Part shown: one piece after another, positions 1-7,564 of the stretch
Numbering within the stretch: the first letter of the stretch is position 1
How the letters are laid out: each line of letters starts with the position of its first letter
Source of the DNA: a virus
Virus record (IMG/VR): IMGVR_UViG_3300045284_000480
Span: 1-41,447 of that record
Direction: 5' to 3' (one strand)
DNA length: 41,447 nt
Program-made: the position numbers and the translations under genes
The notes under the pieces: generated by a model
Databases searched by the model: none
What the model was told of the DNA's origin: nothing
Seen by the model: only the letters and a program-made list of their open reading frames with translations

Positions 1-186
1 CTGGCCTTTTTCCGCGCGGCGGCCGGCGCTCCGCGGGGGCTCACTCGGCGTCACCAGCCGCGTTTCCGCAGGTCAGAGGCTTGTGCGGGATCCGCTGGAG
101 GAGTTCCAGGCCCTGGATCGACCGCGCGCCCGCCCTTCACAATCCGTGACTTAGTAACCGTCCGTGATTCCGTGACGGAGCGTGCG
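1..186. other. Left end, no supported gene
   Basis: I see no convincing coding sequence here. A plus-strand frame is open from base 1 to a TGA at 190-192, but it has no start inside the window and its codon use does not stand out. A half-copy of the phage operator (ACTTAGTAA) lies at 149-157, about 40 bases before the first complete operator. If the window is a full genome this may be the region near the packaging end, but nothing in the sequence proves that. Confidence 0.4.
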
Positions 187-188
187 AC

Positions 189-217
189 TTGACGGCTTAC
201 TAAGTTTGTGGTAAGCT
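189..217 (+). promoter_or_regulatory. Operator-containing promoter P1 (rightward)
   Basis: -35 TTGACG (189-194), 17-nt spacer, -10 TAAGCT (212-217). The spacer and -10 contain the phage dyad CTTACTAAGTTTGTGGTAAG (196-215). An ATG lies exactly 6 nt after the -10 box, the same spacing as at the leaderless starts on the minus strand. Confidence 0.8.
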
Positions 218-223
218 TGCGGA

Positions 224-427
224 ATGCAGATCGATGTGGGGGCCACCCCCGGAGCAACGCTCATGACCACGATCCACAACGACGAGGGGGCGTACGAGGT
301 GCCCCGGTCCCTCGTGCTCGCGCTGGACGGCTACGCCGAGGCGGTGGCCGGCGTCCTGGAGCACCTGCGGGAGACCGGTCAGGTGCAGCCCGGGGACGTG
401 GTTGACACGAACTGGCCGGCGCCGTAG
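224..427 (+). CDS. Small protein driven by the left-end operator promoter
   Basis: This encodes a 67-residue protein that I do not recognise. It is mildly acidic, with a predicted helix around PRSLVLALDGYAEAVAGVLEHL. The ATG at 224 is preferred because it lies 6 nt after the -10 box of P1, as at six minus-strand genes whose mRNAs would be leaderless. The alternative ATG at 263 has a GGAG Shine-Dalgarno 8 nt upstream and would give 54 residues. It is the only gene between the window edge and the terminase genes and is transcribed towards them, so it may be an early or prophage-state gene. Its function is unknown. Confidence 0.6.
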   Translation: MQIDVGATPGATLMTTIHNDEGAYEVPRSLVLALDGYAEAVAGVLEHLRETGQVQPGDVVDTNWPAP

Positions 428-517
428 CCTCGGCCCTCGATGCGCGTAGCTTGTCCGGGCTTAGTTGGCGCCTCACCAGCGCAGGGAGGGTTAGCCCGGG
501 GTCTTAGGGATGGCCTG

Positions 518-531
518 CCCCCGCAAGGGGG
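518..531 (+). terminator. Short GC hairpin with GCAA tetraloop
   Basis: CCCCC (518-522), loop GCAA, GGGGG (527-531). It lies about 90 nt after the stop of the 224-427 gene and could terminate that transcript, but no T-tract follows. Confidence 0.35.
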
Positions 532-565
532 AGCGGTTCGAACCCGTAGCGCGCGCTCCACGAAC

Positions 566-620
566 ACCGCCCCATCGGTAGACCCGGAACTTACCTCGTG
601 GTCAATGCCGATGGGGCGGT
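566..620. repeat. 13-bp perfect inverted repeat, possible bidirectional terminator
   Basis: ACCGCCCCATCGG (566-578) pairs perfectly with 608-620 around a 29-nt loop. It lies between the convergent ends of the left-end gene and TerL, whose TAA is at 627-629. The position fits a bidirectional terminator, although the loop is long and no T-tract is present. Confidence 0.5.
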
Positions 621-626
621 CACCGT

Positions 627-2174
627 TTACCGGCCCTGCGCCTCGCGAGCCTTCTGCGCTTCCTCGGCGGTGGGCAGGGGCTTCCGCGCCGGGGGCAGCG
701 TGCGGGCCAACCAGGTAGCCCCGGCCGCCGCGTAGCACCCGCTCACCGGCCCGGCGCCGCGCCGCCCGAACGTCCACCGGTTGCCGAGGCGCAGACGCTG
801 CGCGTTGCCGATCTGCGTGTTTAGCGACGGATCGTTGGGGTGCAGCACCTCGCCCGTCTTCACCAACTCGGCGAACGACATTGCGGCGGTGGGCGCCTCC
901 GTGGTGAGTGCCTCCAGGTGCACCCGCTTGGGCGGCCACACCACCCCGACGCGCTTGCGCTTCTGCATGTCCGCAGCGACAACGGCGGCCGGCCCGTCCG
1001 GGAACCAGCCGATGGCCCGCGGCTTCACCTTGGCCACCAGGTCTGGGAGGTCCCTGCGTAGCTCGCGGGTGCAGTTCGGTCCGGTCCAGGTCTTGACCAC
1101 ATCGAGGTACACGATGCCGTCCACCTCGGCGGCGGCCACCAGGTCCGCGCGGTCTCCCATGAGCGAGACGTCCAGGCAGAGCGCCACCTTGTCCCGGTGC
1201 TCGGCGAGGTCCAGCGGCTTGTCCGCCTTGGCCTTCTCCCACAACGCGGGCTCGATCGCAGGGTTGAGCAGTTGCACCCGGCGGCACATGACCTCGGTGA
1301 CGAACGAGGACAACTCCTCGCCACCGGCGCGCTTGGCGCGGCCGGCCGCGGACAGCAGGGCATCGGGGTCCGGGCCGTGCCCTGGGCGGCCCATGTTGGG
1401 GTTGGCCTGCCCGAGCGCGTCCACGTCCTCCGGGTCCGCGCCGTCCGGACTGCTCCACTCCAGGAGCCCGAGGCGGGGGTCCCCGATTCCGGTCTCGATG
1501 AACTCCACGGCCGGGTCCCGCAGGCTGTCCAGCACCACCGCGTAATCGTCACCCTGGTTCGAGCACGCCACCATCTGCGCGTTGGCGTCGGTGTTCATCG
1601 CGTTGGAGGCGGCATCGATCGCCTCGCGGTTCTTGTGCTCGCGAATCTCGTCACAGAACCACCGGTTCAACGTCTGCGACCGGGCGGCCTTGGCGTTGTT
1701 GGCTGCGAACAGGAGTTCGGCGGTGGCGTCCACCTGCGTGGCGCCGATCCAGAAACTCTCCTCGCTGGTGGTCTCGCGCTTGTGCGTGGGAGAGAGCCGC
1801 TTGGCCAGGAGCGGGTTTGCCTCGGCGCGGCTCATGATGTCCACCCACGCCTTCTTGGCGTAGCTCCGGTCGGATGAGGTGACGAGGGTCAGGCGCTGGT
1901 CCTCGACAAACATCCAATAGAGGGTGAGCACCTTGGCAAGGAGGGACTTCCCGTTCTGCCGGGCAACCAAGATCAACATGGTCCGGAAGCGGACCCGGCC
2001 GTCCGGGAGCAACTCCCCGAGGTGGATAGCCGCGAGTTCCTGCCACGGGTCGAACGGGGTCCCGCAGACGTCCCGGGCGAAATCGATGACGTCGAATCCG
2101 TAGCTGGTCTCCGGCGTGAGGGCGCACATGCAGGGGCAGCCCCCCGGCGGGCCGGTCACCAGGGGTGGCGTCAT
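627..2174 (-). CDS. terL: Terminase large subunit
   Basis: This is the ATPase/nuclease that pumps DNA into proheads and cuts the concatemer. The 515-residue protein has the actinophage TerL opening TPETSYGFDVIDFARDV (about residues 20-36), a Walker-A-like ARQNGKS (71-77), an FCDE Walker-B-type motif (173-176), and a C-terminal nuclease half with LCLDVSLMGDRAD carrying the first catalytic Asp. The length is normal for the family. ATG 2174 lies 17 nt after the TerS stop, but its Shine-Dalgarno is weak; longer starts overlapping terS are possible. Unusually, terS and terL are on the strand opposite to portal and capsid. Confidence 0.93.
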   Translation of the reverse strand: MTPPLVTGPPGGCPCMCALTPETSYGFDVIDFARDVCGTPFDPWQELAAIHLGELLPDGRVRFRTMLILVARQNGKSLLAKVLTLYWMFVEDQRLTLVTSSDRSYAKKAWVDIMSRAEANPLLAKRLSPTHKRETTSEESFWIGATQVDATAELLFAANNAKAARSQTLNRWFCDEIREHKNREAIDAASNAMNTDANAQMVACSNQGDDYAVVLDSLRDPAVEFIETGIGDPRLGLLEWSSPDGADPEDVDALGQANPNMGRPGHGPDPDALLSAAGRAKRAGGEELSSFVTEVMCRRVQLLNPAIEPALWEKAKADKPLDLAEHRDKVALCLDVSLMGDRADLVAAAEVDGIVYLDVVKTWTGPNCTRELRRDLPDLVAKVKPRAIGWFPDGPAAVVAADMQKRKRVGVVWPPKRVHLEALTTEAPTAAMSFAELVKTGEVLHPNDPSLNTQIGNAQRLRLGNRWTFGRRGAGPVSGCYAAAGATWLARTLPPARKPLPTAEEAQKAREAQGR

Positions 2175-2190
2175 GAGGCGCGGCAGTGTA

Positions 2191-2613
2191 CTACCCGGAT
2201 ATGCGGGCTCCAAGCCGACGCCGTTCCCGGGCCTGTCGGATTTGGTCAAGAGGGTCTGTGACTCCTGCACTCTGCGCACCTCCCCCGGCGGTCAGGCCAC
2301 CGCGGGCGGCGGTGGTGAGCCCGAGCCCCGTCAGTGCGGCCAGGAGCTTGGGGCCGAGGTCCGAGGCCACGGAGTGCTCAGAGAGCGCCGTGGCCACCAC
2401 CTGGAACGCCTCGTACGGGTCGTCCTCGTCCAGGGAGGTACCAGCGATGGCGCGGCTCAAGACCTCCATGTGGCGGCGGTACTTGGCGGCCGGCGCCGCG
2501 TTGTCCATGAGCCCGGCATAGCGGAGCGCGAGGGCCTCGGCGGCGGCATCCCGGGGGTCCGCCTCCTGCCTGCCCGCGAGCGCCGCCCGGACGCCGGTGA
2601 TCATGTCCTCCAT
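2191..2613 (-). CDS. terS: Terminase small subunit
   Basis: The product is a 140-residue protein, mostly helical and charged, with DPRDAAAEALALRYAGLMD in the first third as in many actinophage small terminases. These bind the packaging site and recruit TerL. The assignment rests mainly on position directly upstream of terL, size and helical character; I do not see an unambiguous helix-turn-helix. It starts at ATG 2613 and is divergent from the portal gene across 62 bp. A weak minus-strand -10-like TATCCT lies in that gap, with no convincing -35 box and no copy of the phage operator. Confidence 0.75.
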   Translation of the reverse strand: MEDMITGVRAALAGRQEADPRDAAAEALALRYAGLMDNAAPAAKYRRHMEVLSRAIAGTSLDEDDPYEAFQVVATALSEHSVASDLGPKLLAALTGLGLTTAARGGLTAGGGAQSAGVTDPLDQIRQARERRRLGARISG

Positions 2614-2675
2614 GTGGACGAGGATACTTCCGCGTCGGATGGTTTCCTAACGGACCATGAGGTACCCTCTGCTCC

Positions 2676-3956
2676 ATGTGGCGGAGGCTTGGATCATGGG
2701 CGCGTAAGACGCTGTCCACCTTCCGTGCCTCGCTCATGTCGATCAGTGACCCCCGCCTCGCCGAGTTCTTCCACTACGGCGCCCCGAACATGTCCGGCGT
2801 GGACGTCACCGAGGGGAGCGCGCTCGGCATCTCCGCCGTGTGGCGTGCCATCTCCCTCATCAGTCAGACCCTCGCGCAGTTGCCCATGCGCACCCTGCGG
2901 GACACCGGGGATGGGCAACGCCAGCGGATGACGTCCTTCCTGGACACCCCCGGCGGTCCGGAGGGACCGACGCCGTTCGAGTGGCGGGAGACGGTGTTCG
3001 CCCACCTCCTGCTCCACGGCAACGCGTTCCTCGCCCACGTCTACGGTGGGGCGGGCCAACTCCTGGCCCTCGTGCCTCTGCACCCGCTCTGCGTGCAGAT
3101 CGAGCTACCGCACCCCGAGGACGAGGAACAGCCAAAGGGCGGCAAGTGGTTTTGGGCCAGCCTGATCGATGGCACCCGGGAGCGGTTCGACGCGAGCACG
3201 CTCACCCACATCCCGGGGATGAGCCTGGACGGCATCCGCGGTATCAGCGTCATCGAGTACGGGCGCAACTCCCTCGGTACCGCCATCGCGGGGGACCGGG
3301 CGGCGGCCTCCATGTTCGGGCAGGGCCTCACCGTGGCGGGCCTCGTGACGCCGGACGAGGACGAACCCGATTGGGATGACGCCTCGTACGTCAAGGGTGA
3401 GGTGAACGCGGCCCTCACCGGCGTGGAGAACGCGGGCAAGATTGCGGTCATCGCGCGGAAGCTGAAGTTCCAGCAGATGCAGATGAGCGCGGAGGACGCG
3501 CAGTTCCTCCAGTCCCGTCAATTCAGCATCGAGGAAATCGCGCGCTGGTTCGGCGTGCCGCCGTTCGAGTTGATGCAGACGGACAAGCAAACCTCGTGGG
3601 GTACCGGCATCGAGGCGCAACAGCGTGGCCTCGGTCGGACGGTGCTCTCCCCGTGGGCCACCCGCATGGAGCAGAGGCTCTCGCGCCTCCTGCCCTCGCC
3701 CCGGTTCGTTGAGTTCGACTTTGCGGGCCTGGAGCGGCCGGACCCCAAGACGGAGATCGAGCTACTCATCTCCGAGGTGGACGGCGGCCTCCTCACGATC
3801 AACGAGGCGCGCTCCATCCGCAACCTCCCTCCGGTCCCGGGGGGCGACATCCTGCGCCTGCGCGGGCAGCCCATCAACGCGGAGCCCGCCAAGACTCCCG
3901 CGGAGCAGGCGGCCACCGACCCCACCGAGGAAGAGGCAACCACCGATGCGCCATGA
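2676..3956 (+). CDS. Portal protein (HK97-type)
   Basis: This forms the dodecameric portal ring at the packaging vertex. The 426-residue protein has classic HK97 portal signatures: an early WRAISLISQTLAQLPM helix, HLLLHGNAFLAHV, then FSIEEIARWFGVPPFELM and GIEAQQRGLGRTVLSPWATRMEQ, and a C-terminal stretch on nascent-chain side GGLLTINEARSIRNLPPVPGG. The length is typical. It begins the rightward virion operon, and its last 11 bases overlap the protease gene, suggesting translational coupling. No operator-type promoter is visible upstream. Confidence 0.95.
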   Translation: MWRRLGSWARKTLSTFRASLMSISDPRLAEFFHYGAPNMSGVDVTEGSALGISAVWRAISLISQTLAQLPMRTLRDTGDGQRQRMTSFLDTPGGPEGPTPFEWRETVFAHLLLHGNAFLAHVYGGAGQLLALVPLHPLCVQIELPHPEDEEQPKGGKWFWASLIDGTRERFDASTLTHIPGMSLDGIRGISVIEYGRNSLGTAIAGDRAAASMFGQGLTVAGLVTPDEDEPDWDDASYVKGEVNAALTGVENAGKIAVIARKLKFQQMQMSAEDAQFLQSRQFSIEEIARWFGVPPFELMQTDKQTSWGTGIEAQQRGLGRTVLSPWATRMEQRLSRLLPSPRFVEFDFAGLERPDPKTEIELLISEVDGGLLTINEARSIRNLPPVPGGDILRLRGQPINAEPAKTPAEQAATDPTEEEATTDAP

Positions 3957-4734
3957 CATCCGCAACCTGGTGGCGCTCGCGGACCGCGGGCGCTCCCTCG
4001 TCAACCTCGCCAGCGGCAAGCCGAGCGGCCGGCCGCGGGCCTCGCGCCCCCTGCCGATCCGCAACGCCCCGACCACCGGCCGCACCGTGGTCCGGCTGTA
4101 CGGCGCCATCGGCCAGTCCTGGTACGACGAGGAGGCGGTCTCCGCCGGAGACCTCGCGCGGACCCTGGACGGCATCGGCCCCAACGGGATCGACCTCCAC
4201 ATCAACTCCGGCGGGGGTGACGTGTTCGATGGCATCGCCATGCACGCGCTCCTCCTCGACCACCCGAGCGACGTGGAGGTCATGGTGGACGGCATTGCCG
4301 CCTCCGCGGCCTCGTTCGTGGCGATGGCGGGGGACAAGGTCCGGGTACAGAAGCCCGCGAAGATGATGATCCACAACGCGGCCGGGTTCGCGTGGGGCAA
4401 CAAGGCCGTGATGCGGGAACTCGCGGACGTCCTGGAGGAGATCGACGTGACGATTGCCTCCATGTACGCTGACCGGTCCGGCCGGCCGGCCGAGGAGTGG
4501 TCCACCTACATGGACGAGGAGACGTGGTTCTCGGCGGCCATGGCCGTGGAGTTGGGGCTCGCGGACGAGGTGGCCAACGATCGCACGGCCGCCGAGCCCG
4601 AACCGGACCCGGCGGAGGAAGAGGAAGACCCGGAGGCTCCTCCGGCGGAAGAGGACGCGGTGGAGGACCGCCGCTCCATCGCGCTCCGCGCACACCACGC
4701 GGGCTTGATTCTGGCCACGAAAGGGCTGAAGTAA
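3946..4734 (+). CDS. Head maturation protease, ClpP-like
   Basis: This is a serine protease that processes the prohead. The 262-residue protein has the ClpP fold pattern: INSGGGDVFDGIAM (87-99), a nucleophile region GIAASAASF with Ser120 in the ClpP position, and a catalytic His in MMIHNAAG (His143). The N-terminal 45 residues are basic, and the C-terminus ends in a very acidic Glu/Pro-rich stretch before a final helix, which may act as a scaffold-like tail. ATG 3946 overlaps the portal stop by 11 nt, and the stop overlaps the capsid ATG in TAATG. There is no separate scaffold gene, so the acidic tail or the capsid delta domain may take that role. Confidence 0.93.
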   Translation: MRHDIRNLVALADRGRSLVNLASGKPSGRPRASRPLPIRNAPTTGRTVVRLYGAIGQSWYDEEAVSAGDLARTLDGIGPNGIDLHINSGGGDVFDGIAMHALLLDHPSDVEVMVDGIAASAASFVAMAGDKVRVQKPAKMMIHNAAGFAWGNKAVMRELADVLEEIDVTIASMYADRSGRPAEEWSTYMDEETWFSAAMAVELGLADEVANDRTAAEPEPDPAEEEEDPEAPPAEEDAVEDRRSIALRAHHAGLILATKGLK

Positions 4735-5936
4735 TGCGAACCATTGAGGAAATCCTCAACGACATGAACGCCCTCGTGGCCACGGCCGAGGGGCGCAACT
4801 TCTCCGATGACGAGGTCTCGCGGTACGAGACCCTGAAGTCGGAACTCCAGCGGGCGCAGAACTCCGCGGCCATCCGGGACCACAACACCCGGATGAACTC
4901 CCCGGCCGGCGCCGTGCCGCGGACCGGCACCGGTGCGCCGCGCCGGGAGGAGACCATCCGGGACGGCTTCAACGCCTACCTCCGGACGGGGCAGCCCAAC
5001 GCGGACATCTCCGATCTCCGGGTCACCAACGCGCAGGGTGAGGGCGGCGGCGCCGCCGGTGGGTACATGGTGCCCACCGAGTTCCGCGCCAAGATCATCG
5101 ACCGCATGAAGGCGTTCGGCGGCATCGCCCCCTACGTCGAGACCGTGAACACCACCACCGGCGCGCCGATCGAGTGGGCGGTTACCCTCGATGACACGGC
5201 CAACTCCGGCGAGGTGGTGGCCGAGCACGCCGCTCCGGCCACCGGCGCAGATCTCGTGTTCGACCAGGTGCAGCTTGGCGCGTACCGCTACGCCACGGCC
5301 GGCGCCAACGCGGACCCCCTGCGGGTGTCCGTCGAGTTGCTCCAGGATGCCGCGTTCGACGTGGAGGGGCTGGTCTCGCGGAAGCTGGGCGAGCGCCTCG
5401 CACGCATCCAGGCCCCGGGCCTCATCCGCGGTACCGGCGTCGGTGAGCCGCTCGGGCTCATCACCGGCCGGACCCCGGTCCAGCCGAACGCGAACACCGG
5501 CCCGGTGTATGACGACCTCATCACGTGGGAGCACTCCGTGGACCCGGCTTACCGGGCGCTCGGCAATTGCAAGTGGGCCATGAACGACCAGTCCTTGGCC
5601 TACTTCAAGAAGCTGAAGGACTCCCACGGCGACCCGCTCTGGCGTCCGGCGGACGCGGACATGGCCACCCCGACCGGCGGCGGTGTCCTCAACGGGTATC
5701 AGGTCATCATCGATCAGTCCTTTGTGGACATGGACGTGGATGACCCGACCGATCTGTGGGGCGCGTTCGGCGACTTCCGCGAGGGCTACGTCCGGCGCAC
5801 CGTGCGAGACGTGGTCGTCATCGTCAACCCGTGGACGCGAGCCAACAACGGGCAGATCGAGTTCTCGGCGTGGTCCCGGATGGACGGCACTCAGCAGAAC
5901 GTCAACGCGTACATTGCGATGAGCGGCAAGACCTGA
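4734..5936 (+). CDS. Major capsid protein (HK97 fold)
   Basis: The 400-residue shell subunit has an N-terminal coiled delta-like region (about residues 1-70, charged helices), a linker, then the HK97 core opening GGYMVPTEFRAKIIDRM, and LLQDAAFDVEGLVSRKLGERLARI, GTGVGEPLGLI and NGYQVIIDQS, all typical of phage HK97-family capsid proteins. The protease probably removes the first 80-100 residues. The gene starts inside the protease stop codon (TAATG) and is followed by a strong hairpin, which is common after capsid genes and may reduce downstream transcription. Confidence 0.95.
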   Translation: MRTIEEILNDMNALVATAEGRNFSDDEVSRYETLKSELQRAQNSAAIRDHNTRMNSPAGAVPRTGTGAPRREETIRDGFNAYLRTGQPNADISDLRVTNAQGEGGGAAGGYMVPTEFRAKIIDRMKAFGGIAPYVETVNTTTGAPIEWAVTLDDTANSGEVVAEHAAPATGADLVFDQVQLGAYRYATAGANADPLRVSVELLQDAAFDVEGLVSRKLGERLARIQAPGLIRGTGVGEPLGLITGRTPVQPNANTGPVYDDLITWEHSVDPAYRALGNCKWAMNDQSLAYFKKLKDSHGDPLWRPADADMATPTGGGVLNGYQVIIDQSFVDMDVDDPTDLWGAFGDFREGYVRRTVRDVVVIVNPWTRANNGQIEFSAWSRMDGTQQNVNAYIAMSGKT

Positions 5937-5947
5937 TCCATCCTCGT

Positions 5948-5984
5948 GAGTCCCGCGGACGCGAGCAATCCGTCCGCGGGACTC
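5948..5984 (+). terminator. 14-bp hairpin after the capsid gene
   Basis: GAGTCCCGCGGACG (5948-5961) pairs perfectly with 5971-5984 around a 9-nt loop, 11 nt after the capsid stop. There is no T-tract, so it is more likely an attenuator or mRNA-stabilising stem than a full terminator. Confidence 0.7.
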
Positions 5985-6033
5985 GGGTTCCGCCCATCGA
6001 GACCAATCCGACCACGCGACAGAGGACAAGGAC

Positions 6034-6465
6034 ATGACTGCACGCGACCAGCTCAATGCGCGCGTGGTGGGAACGGCCACCGCGTCCATTGCGACCGCCA
6101 CCACCGTGAACCTCGATTTCGGTACCCCGGACGATATCAAGCTCGCCCCGGGCGCCGCCGCAACCGTCCGCCCCGGAGACCGCCTGATCTGCGTCATCAC
6201 GGCCAGCACGGCGGGCACCACCGACTCCACCTCGTTCTCCGTGCAGGACGCACCGGACTCCAGCGGCAGCATCGGCACCCCGGCCGCCGCGGACACCGGG
6301 ACGTACACCTTCCCGGCGGCGGCCACCGGCAACCAGTACCTCGCCGTTCCGGTGAAGGTCAAGGCTGGCCGGCCGTGGATTCGCGTGCGGGCCACGCGCG
6401 CGTCCGGCACCACGGACACACTGGTCGTTCGGGCCGTGCTCCTCGCGGTCTCGCGCAACGGCTAA
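6034..6465 (+). CDS. Bbp16-like capsid cement (decoration) protein
   Basis: The 143-residue product is a Thr/Ala/Val-rich all-beta protein. The pattern of strands, PGDRLICVITAST, then SFSVQDAPDSSGSIGT, then QYLAVPVKVKAGRPWIRVRAT, resembles the Bbp16-type capsid cement family, which binds the outside of the shell. The assignment is from sequence pattern and from position directly after the capsid gene. It lies between two hairpins (5948-5984 and 6481-6510), so its transcript level may be set separately. The start is the ATG after GAGGACAAGGAC. Confidence 0.7.
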   Translation: MTARDQLNARVVGTATASIATATTVNLDFGTPDDIKLAPGAAATVRPGDRLICVITASTAGTTDSTSFSVQDAPDSSGSIGTPAAADTGTYTFPAAATGNQYLAVPVKVKAGRPWIRVRATRASGTTDTLVVRAVLLAVSRNG

Positions 6466-6480
6466 CCGATACGGACGATC

Positions 6481-6510
6481 CCCGGCCGGGACCACTCAGT
6501 CCCGGCCGGG
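6481..6510 (+). terminator. 12-bp hairpin after the cement gene
   Basis: CCCGGCCGGGAC (6481-6492) pairs with 6499-6510 around CACTCA. It is the second strong stem in the head region and lacks a T-tract; it is a probable attenuator. Confidence 0.65.
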
Positions 6511-6545
6511 ACGCACTGGACGCAAGGACGGAAGGGGGACGCGCA

Positions 6546-7124
6546 ATGTGGGCGCCGGACTACATCACGTTGGCCGAGTTGAAGAAACTCGTGGACGTGG
6601 ACGATGTTGTGGACGATGCGTTCCTCGGGCTCCTGCCCGGTGCTGCGTCCCGGGCCGTGGACCGCGCGTGCGGACGTCAGTTCGGAATCGTGGCCGCGCC
6701 GGAGGAGCGGTACTACCCGGTGCGGTACGTCCGTAACCGGCGCCGGTGGGTGGCTGCCATTGACGATTTGCAGACCACCATCGGACTCATCCTCCCGGCC
6801 GCCATCGGCACGGACTACGTCCTCGGCCCCCGCAACGCGGTGGCCCGCGGCAAGGCATGGCTACAGATCATCTTCCGGGAGACCCCCCTCACGTCCGGTG
6901 AGGAGGAGTTCCCGATGACCGCCTCGTGGGGCTGGAGCGCCATCCCGGACGCCGTGAAGGTGGCCACGCTGCTCCAGGCCAACCGGTGGTCCTCGCGCAA
7001 GGATAGCCCGTACGGCATCGCGGGCTCGCCCGACCAGGGGTCGGAACTCCGCCTCCTGGAGCGCGTTGACCCCGATGTCAAGACCTCGCTCCGTGACTAC
7101 CGCAGAGATTGGTGGGCCGTCTAA
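6546..7124 (+). CDS. Head-tail connector protein (gp6-like)
   Basis: The 192-residue protein begins MWAPDYITLAELKKLVDV, the usual opening of HK97 gp6-like connectors that stack under the portal. It has a mid-region with VRNRRRWVAAIDDLQTT and a Trp-rich end. The first half is predicted to be helical, and the Ser-Trp-Gly-Trp region followed by AIPDAVKVATLLQANRW matches the family. ATG 6546 follows a purine-rich GGAAGGGGGA site. The stop overlaps the next start in TAATG. Confidence 0.8.
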   Translation: MWAPDYITLAELKKLVDVDDVVDDAFLGLLPGAASRAVDRACGRQFGIVAAPEERYYPVRYVRNRRRWVAAIDDLQTTIGLILPAAIGTDYVLGPRNAVARGKAWLQIIFRETPLTSGEEEFPMTASWGWSAIPDAVKVATLLQANRWSSRKDSPYGIAGSPDQGSELRLLERVDPDVKTSLRDYRRDWWAV

Positions 7125-7561
7125 TGGCCTCGTTCGTTCTCAACAACGCAAAGGGCAGGGTCCGCACCCTCGCCGAACTCGGCGCCGCCAATGACGCCCT
7201 CATCGCCATCCCCGTGGAAGCGTCCGGCGTGCAGGCGGACTCGGTCCTCATCGATATGGATGACGTGGCCGCCTTCTTTGCCGGAGCCACCAACGAACAG
7301 ACCACGATGGGCCGAAAGACGCTCACCAATGTGACCGTGACGGTGGATGACACCAACGATCGGGTGAACATCGATTGCGATGACATCGTGTGGACCGGCG
7401 CCACCGGCAACGCCATCTCGGACATCCTCATTGCCTACGATGGGGACACCACCGGCGGCACGGACGCGAACATCATCCCCGTGAGCCTGCACGATTTCGC
7501 GGCCACGCCGGACGGTACGGACATCACGGCCACCGTCACCGACTTCATCCGAGCGGCGTAA
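7124..7561 (+). CDS. Conserved head-tail region structural protein
   Basis: The 145-residue protein is beta-rich, acidic and rich in Thr, Val and Asp, with no Cys-based motif and no signal sequence. I do not recognise a named family. Position between the connector and the LamG/tail-terminator fusion makes a virion role likely, either decoration or neck. Its start overlaps the connector stop (TAATG), and the next gene begins 4 nt after its stop, so it is part of one translational unit. Confidence 0.6.
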   Translation: MASFVLNNAKGRVRTLAELGAANDALIAIPVEASGVQADSVLIDMDDVAAFFAGATNEQTTMGRKTLTNVTVTVDDTNDRVNIDCDDIVWTGATGNAISDILIAYDGDTTGGTDANIIPVSLHDFAATPDGTDITATVTDFIRAA

Positions 7562-7564
7562 CCG

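Noticed and set aside
441-560. tRNA-like string with GGTTCGAACC and a GCGCGC pairing partner
   Set aside because: The acceptor-like pairing would give about 116 nt, the T stem has mismatches, and no anticodon arm folds properly. I treat it as chance GC pairing with a hairpin.
2614-2675. Divergent operator promoter between terS and portal
   Set aside because: No copy of the dyad and no convincing -35/-10 pair; only a weak TATCCT on the minus strand.
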